64,000 nt of DNA from Streptomyces mirabilis. Its GTDB lineage: Bacteria; Actinomycetota; Actinomycetes; Streptomycetales; Streptomycetaceae. This document shows positions 43,073 to 51,615 of this stretch, piece by piece (the first letter of the stretch is position 1; each line of letters begins with the position of its first letter). The notes under the pieces are model-generated. The model did not search any database. It had not been told where the DNA came from and saw only the letters and a program-made list of their open reading frames with translations. Location: positions 3,038,001 to 3,102,000 of the forward strand of contig NZ_CP074102.1 of NCBI RefSeq assembly GCF_018310535.1. Reading direction: 5' to 3'. A program made the position numbers and the translations under genes.

Positions 43073-43270
43073 GTGCCGCAGTTCGAGTTCGCCAAGTCCA
43101 GCCACAGCAGCGGCAACGGCGAGTGCGTCGAAGTCGCCCGCAACATACCCGGCACCGTCGCCGTCCGTGACTCAAAGGACGTGGACGGGCCCATAGTCGT
43201 GGTCGCCCCGTCCACCTGGGCGGCGTTCGCGGTGCACGTGGGGCAGCGACCGAGCCGCGCACCTCACTGA
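43073..43270 (+). CDS. DUF397 protein
   Basis: The 65-residue protein has the DUF397 signature FAKSSHSSGNGECVEVA and VAVRDSKD, ending in an F-x-V strand. It starts with GTG 3 bp after the XRE gene stop, so the two are co-translated. Its last 7 bp overlap the convergent immunity gene. DUF397 proteins such as the toxin-like or anti-activator partners of XRE-DUF5753 regulators bind their neighbour; that is family knowledge. Confidence 0.92.
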   Translation: MPQFEFAKSSHSSGNGECVEVARNIPGTVAVRDSKDVDGPIVVVAPSTWAAFAVHVGQRPSRAPH

Positions 43271-43950
43271 CCGGCGTCCGGCCCGTAGTCCGCTCGCGGC
43301 GCCGCGAGCCGTTCGGCGACGAGGGTGAGCCAGCCGCTGGGGCTGTAGGGGGCAGGTGGGTCGACCTCCATGCCCAGTTCGGCGACGGCCAAGGCGTAGT
43401 CGGACTCGTCCAGGTCCAGGGCCAGGAGTTCGCACAGTTCGCCAGCCAGGCGGGCGACAAGCTGGGGGTGGGTGCCGGCCGCGTAGTCGTCGACGGCGGC
43501 ATCGTGGTCGTCGAACTCGTCCGGCATGTCCTGGGAGAACCAGCCGCCGAGGAACTGGGCGAGTTCGGGGGAGCGGGCGTGCCATTCCCAGTGGGTGGTG
43601 GGGGTGGCCGGGGGCGGGGCCTCGCCGGTCTCGACGCTGTGCTTGATGTGGTCGGCGAGGCAGGTCAGCCACTGCTCGATGTCCGACTCGGGCAGCCCGA
43701 CGTCCGGGATCGCGTAGAACTCGCCGAGGCGCAGACGGAGTCGGCCGGGCGGGTTGCGGGCGTACTCCCGCAGCTGGGTCTCTGCCGTGGCCAGTGCCCA
43801 GGGTCGGGTGTGCCAGGTGTGGCGGAGGTAGGCGGTCAGGGCCTGGCTGGGCTTGTCCGGGGTGTCGTCGGCGGGCTGCCCGGCGTAGGCGCGGATCACC
43901 TGGTCCAGTTCGCCGTGGCGGCGGTCGTGTTCGAGGGGGCTCAGGGGCAC
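43264..43950 (-). CDS. CdiI-type immunity protein paired with the orphan RNase A-like fragment
   Basis: The 228-residue acidic protein contains LAQFLGGWFSQDMPDEFDDH followed by AAVDDYAAGTHPQLVARLAGELCELLAL. This is the pattern of contact-dependent-inhibition immunity proteins (CdiI_2-like), with the aromatic-Gln-Asp centre and a helix of polar/Leu residues. An extra N-terminal helical half of about 110 residues precedes it. It lies 32 bp after the orphan toxin fragment on the same strand and is the last gene of the toxin locus. Immunity function is inferred from domain and position. Confidence 0.72.
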   Translation of the reverse strand: MPLSPLEHDRRHGELDQVIRAYAGQPADDTPDKPSQALTAYLRHTWHTRPWALATAETQLREYARNPPGRLRLRLGEFYAIPDVGLPESDIEQWLTCLADHIKHSVETGEAPPPATPTTHWEWHARSPELAQFLGGWFSQDMPDEFDDHDAAVDDYAAGTHPQLVARLAGELCELLALDLDESDYALAVAELGMEVDPPAPYSPSGWLTLVAERLAAPRADYGPDAGQ

Positions 43951-43982
43951 GGTGATCAGCCTCTACTGGTCTCTACGGGGCT

Positions 43983-44282
43983 CTACAGATAGACGGGGAA
44001 GGTGGCCTGGACGACGAAGCCATGGGGACGGGTCGCGTCGCGCCTGAGCACCACGCGGGCCGCGCGTACGTCCACGGGCTCACGGCCCGCCAGCATCATC
44101 GCCTGGATCAGCACCCGGCCGACCGGCTCGGTGCGCGAGGGCCACGACGCCTCGATCGTCAGACGGGGGCGGGTGGCCAGGGCGAGCCAGCGGTGGATCA
44201 GCTGCTCGTTGGCTGTGACGACCTGCTGGGTGGCCCATTGGGCGGTTTCGCGGTCGGGGTAGGTGGCGGAACGGGTACGCAT
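43983..44282 (-). CDS. Orphan RNase A-like (CdiA-CT) toxin fragment
   Basis: The 99-residue protein matches the C-terminal two thirds of the bacterial RNase A-like toxin domain: SATYPDRETAQWATQQVV, then RVVLRRDATRPHGFVVQATFP. The N-terminal segment with the catalytic His and KH(I/V)G motif, present in the full effector upstream in the operon, is absent. Yet ATG 44282 has a good ribosome site (AGGAG, 8 bp). It may be an inactive spare toxin cassette, or a product that binds the neighbouring immunity protein. It sits between two immunity genes. Confidence 0.72.
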   Translation of the reverse strand: MRTRSATYPDRETAQWATQQVVTANEQLIHRWLALATRPRLTIEASWPSRTEPVGRVLIQAMMLAGREPVDVRAARVVLRRDATRPHGFVVQATFPVYL

Positions 44283-44305
44283 GTCGTGGCTCCTGGCTGT
44301 GCGAA

Positions 44306-45022
44306 CTACGCGGAAACCCAGTGCGGAGGGTGCAGTTCACGCATGTGCGTGGTGAAGGTGTCGGCGATGAGTGGCAGCCAGTCCGACCATGCAAGGTTTC
44401 CCGAACCGAGTCCGTGTTCGATATCGAAGAACCTCGACAGCGATTCCTCATCGTGGAAAATGGTCAGCGCTTCCGTGCACTCCGCCACAATCCGAGGAAG
44501 TCGCCATAGGCAGATCGGATGACAGTGCTCGATATAGAGCTGCAGTCCCTCGGATTCTGTCAGGTCGCCGTCCGTCGCCATTCCATCCTGGCCGAAGTAG
44601 TTCAGCAGGAATTCACCGAGCTGCGGAAACCGGCGACCGAGTTCCCAGCTCGTCGGTGTCGCGTGAGAAAGTCTGGCCACGAATCCCGAGGGCCATGATT
44701 CCACCTGGAGAGCGATATCCCGCAGAACCCTCCATGGCTCGTCCGGCACCGAGCCCACTGCCAACTCGACGAGATCAGCGGGCACCCCGCCGCGCTCCCG
44801 AGCCTCCGGGCTCAGGGCGTCAGCAATCAGACGTACCTCTCCCGCCACCTCGTAGAGGTTCCGCCCTCCGCCCTCACCCGCCTGCCACAGGGCACGGATC
44901 GCGGGTTCCAGCGCGGCGTCACGTTCTTCCGGCTCCACGGGAATACCGCGACCACGGAACACGGACAACAGAACTCGTGCTCCCTCGAAGCGAAAGTGGT
45001 TGAGCGTATCTTCGCTGAGCAT
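44306..45022 (-). CDS. Immunity protein for the RNase A-like effector
   Basis: The 238-residue protein carries WELGRRFPQLGEFLLNYFGQDG, the same aromatic-Gln-Asp arrangement as the downstream immunity protein, within a helical acidic sequence. It starts 16 bp after the effector stop codon, the normal toxin-immunity spacing. The coding sequence has noticeably more A/T than the flanking core genes, which suggests acquisition. I infer that it neutralises the effector's ribonuclease. Confidence 0.68.
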   Translation of the reverse strand: MLSEDTLNHFRFEGARVLLSVFRGRGIPVEPEERDAALEPAIRALWQAGEGGGRNLYEVAGEVRLIADALSPEARERGGVPADLVELAVGSVPDEPWRVLRDIALQVESWPSGFVARLSHATPTSWELGRRFPQLGEFLLNYFGQDGMATDGDLTESEGLQLYIEHCHPICLWRLPRIVAECTEALTIFHDEESLSRFFDIEHGLGSGNLAWSDWLPLIADTFTTHMRELHPPHWVSA

Positions 45023-45038
45023 GCTGCTGCGCCGCTCC

Positions 45039-46787
45039 TCAGTTCTTCGTCGGTGTGGAGGTGATAAGCGTGAACGGGGGGTCCAGTTTCGTGTTCGGGT
45101 CAGGGTCCGGCTTCACCCTGATCTGTACACCATGGGACTCGACGACCCGCGGATCCTGACGGTGCTGCAGACCGTACTGGTAGTCGTCCTTGGAGATGCT
45201 GGTACCCGTCACCGGTCCGTTCGGATCATGGTAAGTGAACACCTTGCTCGGCGGGTTGTACGGAGGCCCGCTCTTCAAGTAGGTCTCGATCGCGGCCTGT
45301 TCCTTGTCGATGGTGAGCTGCGTGTACTTCTGGGCGTCAGCCATGTCCTTGAAGGTCGAAGCCGCCGGAATATTGCTCTGGTCCCGAAGGCGCTGGGCGA
45401 GTTGGTCGTCCGTCTTCCCAATATGTTTGTCGACACCGTGCGAGTTCTCGATGTATTCCTGGTTCGCCAGGTCGAGCGGGTACTTGTGGTTTCCTGCCGC
45501 GTCATTCGGAACAGTCCACTTGTGTTCCTTTTTGAAGTCGTTGAGCGCCCGCGCGCCGAAGGCCTCCGCCCTGGCCTCCTCCGCGTTGAACGTGGGCGCG
45601 CTCTTGAGCGCCTCGTCCAGTTCCCACTCCAGCTCGAGCAGTGTGCTCGCCGCGTCGCTGAATTTCTGCTGGTAGATCTCGACGGCCTTGTCCGCGGCCG
45701 CCCGGTCCATGTGCTGGCGGAATGTCATGACCAGCTTGCCGAACATGGCGCTGCCGGCGAGTTCGAGCAGTTCCAGCACGTCGAGCCCGGTCGTCAAGTC
45801 CTCCACCATCCCCTTGGCCGCGGTCTTGGCCAGGTTGGTGGTGGTCTCCCGGCAGGTCTTCGCCACCTGGGCCAGGTCGTCGCAGGTCTTCTGGATGGTG
45901 TCGGCGGTGTGGTGAAGAACCTCCAGGATCGGACGGCGTTGGGCGGGCGCCACCGTTCCCGAGGTTTTCCAGCTGCGACCGCCCTGCTGGGCAATGTTGC
46001 CCTGCGCGTCCCGGTTGCGGCCCCAGGCGGTAGTCCCCCAGATCGCCTGGCAGAACGACTTCATCGCGCCCTGCCACTCACTGTCGCCCTGAGGGTCCGT
46101 CATATAGCTGATGGCGGAGGTGAAGTTGTCACCCGCTTTCAGGGCAGTGCTCCCGGCCTGGCGCCACGCGGTGGCCATCCCCTTGAGGTCGTCCTCGCGG
46201 GCACCCGGGGTGATCTCGTGGGTCTTGCCGAGGTTGAGCCCGTACTCGATGGCCGGCCGGATCACGTCCGCGAGGAAGTCCGGGATCTCGCCGAGCGCCC
46301 CGGAGATCGCCCAGGAGTCGGCGTCCTCGCCCGTCCCGGACCACCTGATGTCGTTGACCTTGCCGTAGTTGGGCTCCTTGTCGATGACGACCGGGGGCAT
46401 GCGGCGTGGCGGCGGTCCTTGCATTTTGCGCGCGAACCAGTCCGCCGCCTGGTAGTTGTTGGCCGTCACCGTCAGCCCGACCGCGACACCGCCGACGCTC
46501 ACCACGCTGGTCGCCCAGGTCTTGATGAACTTCTCGGTGATCTGCATGTAGACGTTGGCGAAGGAATCGGGACCCCACCCCGTACCCGCCGACTGGCTGT
46601 ACTGATTGAGCGCCTCGACCAGCTGGGTGGCGCCCTTGTCGTAGTCGAACTGCCCGTCACGCACCACTGCCGACGAGTAGTACAGGTGCGGTGGCTGTAC
46701 GTCGAACCCACCACCGCTGCCGGGCGTCGCCGGCGTCAACTGGTCCCGCTCCTGCTTGCGTTGGGCGTCGCTGGGACGGTCGGCCAT
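45039..46787 (-). CDS. WXG100-linked polymorphic toxin with C-terminal RNase A-like domain
   Basis: The 582-residue protein has an N-terminal charged region, a conserved-looking helical central region of about 350 residues, and a C-terminal toxin module. The module starts near VDKHIGKTDDQLAQRLRDQ, includes ASTFKDMADAQKYTQ, and ends GVQIRVKPDPDPNTK...FTLITSTPT. The His in KHIG and the Thr near the end match catalytic positions recalled for CdiA-CT RNase A toxins. No signal peptide is seen. Its ATG overlaps the upstream WXG100 stop (TGATG), so a type VII-like export route is inferred. GC is lower in the toxin end. Confidence 0.75.
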   Translation of the reverse strand: MADRPSDAQRKQERDQLTPATPGSGGGFDVQPPHLYYSSAVVRDGQFDYDKGATQLVEALNQYSQSAGTGWGPDSFANVYMQITEKFIKTWATSVVSVGGVAVGLTVTANNYQAADWFARKMQGPPPRRMPPVVIDKEPNYGKVNDIRWSGTGEDADSWAISGALGEIPDFLADVIRPAIEYGLNLGKTHEITPGAREDDLKGMATAWRQAGSTALKAGDNFTSAISYMTDPQGDSEWQGAMKSFCQAIWGTTAWGRNRDAQGNIAQQGGRSWKTSGTVAPAQRRPILEVLHHTADTIQKTCDDLAQVAKTCRETTTNLAKTAAKGMVEDLTTGLDVLELLELAGSAMFGKLVMTFRQHMDRAAADKAVEIYQQKFSDAASTLLELEWELDEALKSAPTFNAEEARAEAFGARALNDFKKEHKWTVPNDAAGNHKYPLDLANQEYIENSHGVDKHIGKTDDQLAQRLRDQSNIPAASTFKDMADAQKYTQLTIDKEQAAIETYLKSGPPYNPPSKVFTYHDPNGPVTGTSISKDDYQYGLQHRQDPRVVESHGVQIRVKPDPDPNTKLDPPFTLITSTPTKN

Positions 46788-47101
46788 CAGGCACCTCCCC
46801 AGCCCCGCAGCACCGCCCGGTTCGCCGCCGCATAGTTGGCGTGGCCCGTCGTGACGTATTCGTGCAGCCACTTCTGTGCGGCCTGGAGGTCCTGCGCCGA
46901 GTGGTCCCACTCGTCGAGTTTGTCGACGAAGACCTCGCGGGCCTCGCCTTCCCAGGAGAGGACGACAGGGACGGCCCGGTCGTAGAGGTCGTCCAGTTTG
47001 CCGTTGAGCTTCTTGAGGATGTCCTCCAGTTCGACGGCGAGGTCGTGAAGGGTGGTGAAGGAGACGGCTATGTGGTCGTCGGCGGCATCTCCAGGCTGCA
47101 T
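46787..47101 (-). CDS. WXG100 family protein (ESX-type partner)
   Basis: The 104-residue helical protein carries the central motif SWEGEAREVF between two amphipathic helices, the WXG100 hallmark. The C-terminal helix (AAQKWLHEYVTTGHANYAAANR) is followed by GWGGA. It overlaps the effector start by one base and probably forms the export-competent complex with it. No T7SS core genes (eccA-E) are in the window, so the secretion machinery would be elsewhere. Confidence 0.85.
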   Translation of the reverse strand: MQPGDAADDHIAVSFTTLHDLAVELEDILKKLNGKLDDLYDRAVPVVLSWEGEAREVFVDKLDEWDHSAQDLQAAQKWLHEYVTTGHANYAAANRAVLRGWGGA

Positions 47102-47144
47102 GTTTCCCCCGGTACGTGAAAAGTGCTTCGTGGTCTGTGGGAGG

Positions 47145-47570
47145 TCAGAGGGCGTCGAGGCCGCTGCTCGGGCGCGCGGGTGGGGTCGCCGACGCGGCGT
47201 CCGGGTTGGGCGTGGAGAGCCGGTCGACCTCGCTGCCCACGTCCACCCGAATCTGGCGCATCTGCTCGACCACGGCCAGTTCCTGCTCCGTGAAGCCGTC
47301 GCGGCTCAGCCGCACGGCCTGCTCCAGATGCTTCATCACATCGCGAATGCGTACGGCGTCCTCGGCTGCGGCCCGGTGGAACTCGCGGTACGCCGTCGCC
47401 GCGGGGCCCCGCCAGCCCGCCTCGATGCGGTCGACGATCGAGTCCATGCGCTTGACCTGCTGGTCCAAGTGGTCCTGCATGTCGTCGAGGTCGTCAGCCA
47501 GCTTCGTCAGGTCCTGGTGGGAAGCTCGCAGATCTTTTGGGCTGCCCTGATGGCCCGTACGGTCTCCCAC
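47145..47570 (-). CDS. WXG100-like helical protein
   Basis: The 141-residue protein has helix-WRG-helix architecture (RIEAGWRGPAATAYREFH) and heptad-rich helices on both sides. A third helix (EQELAVVEQMRQIRVDVGSE) and a Pro/Ala/Ser tail follow. It lies 43 bp upstream of the second WXG100 gene on the same strand. It probably pairs with it or with the effector N-terminus, as ESX heterodimers do. GTG at 47570 was chosen. Confidence 0.82.
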   Translation of the reverse strand: MGDRTGHQGSPKDLRASHQDLTKLADDLDDMQDHLDQQVKRMDSIVDRIEAGWRGPAATAYREFHRAAAEDAVRIRDVMKHLEQAVRLSRDGFTEQELAVVEQMRQIRVDVGSEVDRLSTPNPDAASATPPARPSSGLDAL

Positions 47571-47649
47571 GCCGACCCCCGTCGCGTCAGTCCGTCAACT
47601 CCCGTATTCGCACTGGCGATCCTAACAACTCACGCTCAGCACGGCTGGC

Positions 47650-48477
47650 TCACAGCGCGGTCTGCCCCGCCTCCACCCGGTCGATCGCCCTGCGGGTCGC
47701 GGCGGTGAAGGTCCAGAAGGATGGGAGGAGGTTGGTGGCGCGGTCGGCGACCGTGTTCTTGCCGGGGGCGAACATCGCGGTGCGTAGGGCCGTGGTCATC
47801 TCCAGCTGGGCGCCCATGCCGAGGAGTGTGCGGTTGCAGATGTTGTCCGGGTCGATGCCCGCGATCTCCTCCTCCCCCGAGGCCGTCACCGCGCGGATGT
47901 CGGCCGCGGTGAACTCCTCCATCAGGTACTGGCGGAAGGTGGAGTTGAGGCCGCCGACGAGGACGGCAGCGGCGCCTGGTTCCAGGCCCGCCTGCTCCGG
48001 CTGGCAGCCGTGGAGGGATACGACGTTGAGGCTGCCCGCGCACAGAGAGCGGGCGATCGTGTCGTCGCAGTGGGTGGAGGTGACGTGCAGCGCTCCGTTT
48101 CCGCTGCTCATCAGGCCCTCGAACATCCAGAAGTCGTGCACCGGGCCCGCCACCGGGGTGGGTGCGAGGTCGGCGGGGTGGTAACCGGCTATCGCCAGGC
48201 AGAGTTCCGAGGTGCCCCCTTCGATGCCGCCGCCGTGCGGGGCGATGACCGTGGAGCGGAGGAAGGGGGCGCGGTCGGTCCTGCTCTGGTCGTCGATCAG
48301 GTGGCGTCTGGAGCGGCGGCCCCAGTGGACGCCCTCGGTCCATGTGGGGTCCGCGTAGAGGGCCGTGTTCGAGGCGGGTTCGGCGGCTGCCGCGGGCGTG
48401 GCGGTCGTGGTCACCGCGACGCCGCTCAGGACGGGGGTGGTCGCGAGCGCGGTCAGGAGAGTACGGCGTCTGATCAT
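47650..48477 (-). CDS. Poly-gamma-glutamate hydrolase family protein, Tat-exported
   Basis: The 275-residue precursor has a twin-arginine-like leader (MIRRRTLLTALATTPVL) with cleavage near AAAA-E. The mature part has the phage-type PghP zinc motifs: VIAPHGGGIEGGTSE, VSLHGCQPEQ and a family pattern NICNRTLLGMGAQLEMT. Such enzymes hydrolyse gamma-glutamyl bonds and are common as secreted actinobacterial proteins. ATG at 48477 was chosen (GTG 48480 directly precedes it). The physiological substrate is unclear. Confidence 0.85.
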   Translation of the reverse strand: MIRRRTLLTALATTPVLSGVAVTTTATPAAAAEPASNTALYADPTWTEGVHWGRRSRRHLIDDQSRTDRAPFLRSTVIAPHGGGIEGGTSELCLAIAGYHPADLAPTPVAGPVHDFWMFEGLMSSGNGALHVTSTHCDDTIARSLCAGSLNVVSLHGCQPEQAGLEPGAAAVLVGGLNSTFRQYLMEEFTAADIRAVTASGEEEIAGIDPDNICNRTLLGMGAQLEMTTALRTAMFAPGKNTVADRATNLLPSFWTFTAATRRAIDRVEAGQTAL

Positions 48478-48494
48478 CACGGAAGCCGAGGATG

Positions 48495-49442
<948 letters not shown>

Positions 49443-49461
49443 GGGGAGTTCACAGGAGAGT

Positions 49462-50400
49462 TCACAGCAGGTTGGGCAGCAGTTCCGTGGTGCGGACGGC
49501 CACCTGGAGGCCCAGGACCGCGACCACGGGGGCGAACACGATCCACGTCTGGTGCCGGCCCCAGCGGTGCCAGGTCCACACCGCGGCGACGGCGGCGGCC
49601 ACCAGCGCCTGGAGCCACATGACCAGCGGCCACGGCACGCCGGAGGGGTGGGCGAGGGGCTGTTCGGACTCAGGGAGCGTGCCGGAGCGGATGACGGCCG
49701 CCGGGGTCTGGGCGGGGGTGGAGATCAGGTCGGCGTCGACGCGCAGCACCCCGCCGGGCATGAAGTGCGGGCCGGTGGCCGTGACGAGGACCAGGCGGCC
49801 CTTGCCGGAGGCCACGGCGGCGGGCGCCGGGTCGCCGGCCCGGCGGAGGCCGAGGACCTGGTACTTCGCCTTGCCCTGGCCGGTGGTCACGGTGAACGTG
49901 TCGCCCGCGGCGAGCTGGTCGAGACGGCCGAAGGGACCTCCGTAGGCGGCCGCGCGACCCATCAGCACGCTGGTGCCGGACTGTCCGGGCAGCGGGGTGT
50001 CCCGGCGGTGGCCGTTGCCGTTGAGGTTCGCGGCGGCGACGGTGGCCGTGTAGGTGCCGAGGGCCAGGCCGGTGAAGCTGTACGACGTGGTGGTGGCCGG
50101 GACGTCCTTGACGGCCACGACGGCGCCGTCCGAACCGGTCAGCGTGACGCGGTAGTCGGTGACGGGCAGCGCGGGGGCGGGGGTGGGGGCGGTCCAGGTC
50201 AGCTTGAGGCTCGCGTCGCCGGGGGTGGCCTTCAGGGCGGGTGCGGACGGCGTCGCGGTGTCGACGCCGGACTCCTCCAGGCCGCCGAGCTCGGCGTGCC
50301 TGGCCGGGTTGACCGAGCCGTTGTACGACTCGTTCAGGAAGCCGAAGTCGGCGATGACCTTCTCGGCGGTGTCGGTGGCGGGCCGGGAACGCGGAAAGCC
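49462..50400 (-). pseudogene. 5'-truncated fn3/sortase-like membrane protein gene
   Basis: The frame is open from the stop at 49462 to beyond 50400 but has no plausible start before GTG 50118. In-frame sequence upstream (ADFGFLNESYNGSVNPA, LKLTWTAPTPAPALPVTDY) is clearly coding-like and includes the start of a fibronectin type III domain. The downstream part resembles a sortase barrel (SVLMGRAAAYGGPFGRLDQL, KGRLVLVTATGP), with the catalytic His and Cys positions occupied by Arg and Ala. Two C-terminal membrane helices follow. The N-terminal part appears deleted. Confidence 0.6.
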
Positions 50401-50424
50401 CGAAGGGCCCGCCGGGCGGTGAAT

Positions 50425-50444
50425 GCCCGAAGGGCCCTTCGGGC
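50425..50444. terminator. 20-bp perfect palindrome downstream of the polysialyltransferase-like gene
   Basis: GCCCGAAGGGCCCTTCGGGC is self-complementary and lies 12 bp beyond the 50456 stop codon. A related half, GCCCGAAGGGCCC, occurs at 50398-50410, next to the truncation of the fn3/sortase-like gene. Confidence 0.7.
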
Positions 50445-50455
50445 CAGGAAAAGTC

Positions 50456-51535
50456 CTATACCGCCGCCACCGCCGACAACCGGTGTACGTCCCGGGCCGT
50501 CCCCGTCACCCCGGACAGGAAGCCCTGGGCCCGTGGCGAGGCGTTCTCCGTCAGCCAGGCCGGGTCGATGTCGCAGACGGCGACGCGGACCTCGGTGCCG
50601 GCCAGGGCCAGCGGCAGCGTGTGCACGACCGTGGAGGGGAAGCTGAGGATCGTGCGGCCGATGGGGCCGCGGCGGGCGATCAGCTCCAGGGGGAGGTCGG
50701 GGCGGACGATCTCCAGGCCCGTCTCCGCGGCCAGCCGGTGGAGCTTCTCGGCGCTCTCGCGGCGGTGGGCGAAGTAGCGGGTGGCGCCGTGGGCCTTGGC
50801 GAGGGTGCGGACCGCCTCTAGGTAGCGGTCCCCGTCGACCACACCCGTCTCGACGAGGGACGTGCCGACCAGGTCCGCGCCCTTGGTGAGGCGGGGCGGC
50901 CCGAAGCGGGCCCGGGTCCAGGAGAAGTCGTTGGCGGTGACGCGCACACCGATCGGGGTCTCGTCGATCGGCATCGAGGAGAACACCTCGACCGTACGGT
51001 GCTCACCGGGCGTCAGCCGGCGCCGGGCCAAGGAGGACACCGGGGCGAAGACCAGGTCGCGCGGGCCGGGGCGGCCGCCCTTGCGGTGCCAGCGGACCAG
51101 GCGTTCGCCACGGGCGAGCTGGGCGACGAACTCCATCGTCGCCGTGCCGTCGTCGACCACGACCAGGTCGGGGGCGCGGGTGATGGTCAGAAGAAGCTGC
51201 ACATAGCGGGAGAACGGGTCTCCCATGACGATGCGGCGGGCCCTGCGCAGCAGCGGGGCGAGGCCGCCGATGGTGTGGAAGGGCGCCGTGGTGCCACCGC
51301 GCGCCTCCTCCCAGCGGACCTGGTGGCCCTCGTCGCGGGCCAGTTCGGCCATGCGGCGCAGTTGGCCACGGGTCATCGGGTCGTTGGGGGACAGGACGAC
51401 GAGGGTGAGCCCCGCGCCGGGCGCCGTGCCGTGGTGGACAGAGGTGTGTGCCCATTCCAGCACGTTCAGGAGCTGTACCGGACTCTCGACGAAGGCGAGA
51501 GTGTGGGGGCCGGTGGATCCGGCGCGGGGGCTCAT
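50456..51535 (-). CDS. Polysialyltransferase-like glycosyltransferase of the glycopolymer cluster
   Basis: The 359-residue protein begins with a short strand and AFVESPVQLLNVLEW, the start typical of bacterial sialyl/polysialyltransferase-like GT-B proteins that use CMP-activated nonulosonates. It has LVVVDDGTATMEFV in the middle, then RYFAHRRESAEKLHRL, ELIARRGPIGR and FPSTVVHTLPLAL (serine-threonine pocket in this type). It lies 80 bp after neuB on the same strand. I infer transfer of a CMP-sugar such as CMP-Kdn; donor and acceptor are unproven. Confidence 0.7.
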   Translation of the reverse strand: MSPRAGSTGPHTLAFVESPVQLLNVLEWAHTSVHHGTAPGAGLTLVVLSPNDPMTRGQLRRMAELARDEGHQVRWEEARGGTTAPFHTIGGLAPLLRRARRIVMGDPFSRYVQLLLTITRAPDLVVVDDGTATMEFVAQLARGERLVRWHRKGGRPGPRDLVFAPVSSLARRRLTPGEHRTVEVFSSMPIDETPIGVRVTANDFSWTRARFGPPRLTKGADLVGTSLVETGVVDGDRYLEAVRTLAKAHGATRYFAHRRESAEKLHRLAAETGLEIVRPDLPLELIARRGPIGRTILSFPSTVVHTLPLALAGTEVRVAVCDIDPAWLTENASPRAQGFLSGVTGTARDVHRLSAVAAV

Positions 51536-51615
51536 CGACGTACGACCGTCCTGTCGTAAGGAGTTGTCGTAGAGAGGTGGGAGGTAACGCGTGGGGGGTT
51601 CGAGGGGTCAGGACC

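Noticed and set aside
41513..43105. 530-residue HATPase protein starting at 43105
   Set aside because: The first ~380 residues are antisense to the XRE-DUF5753 gene; the HATPase domain has its own GTG and AAGGAG at 41953.
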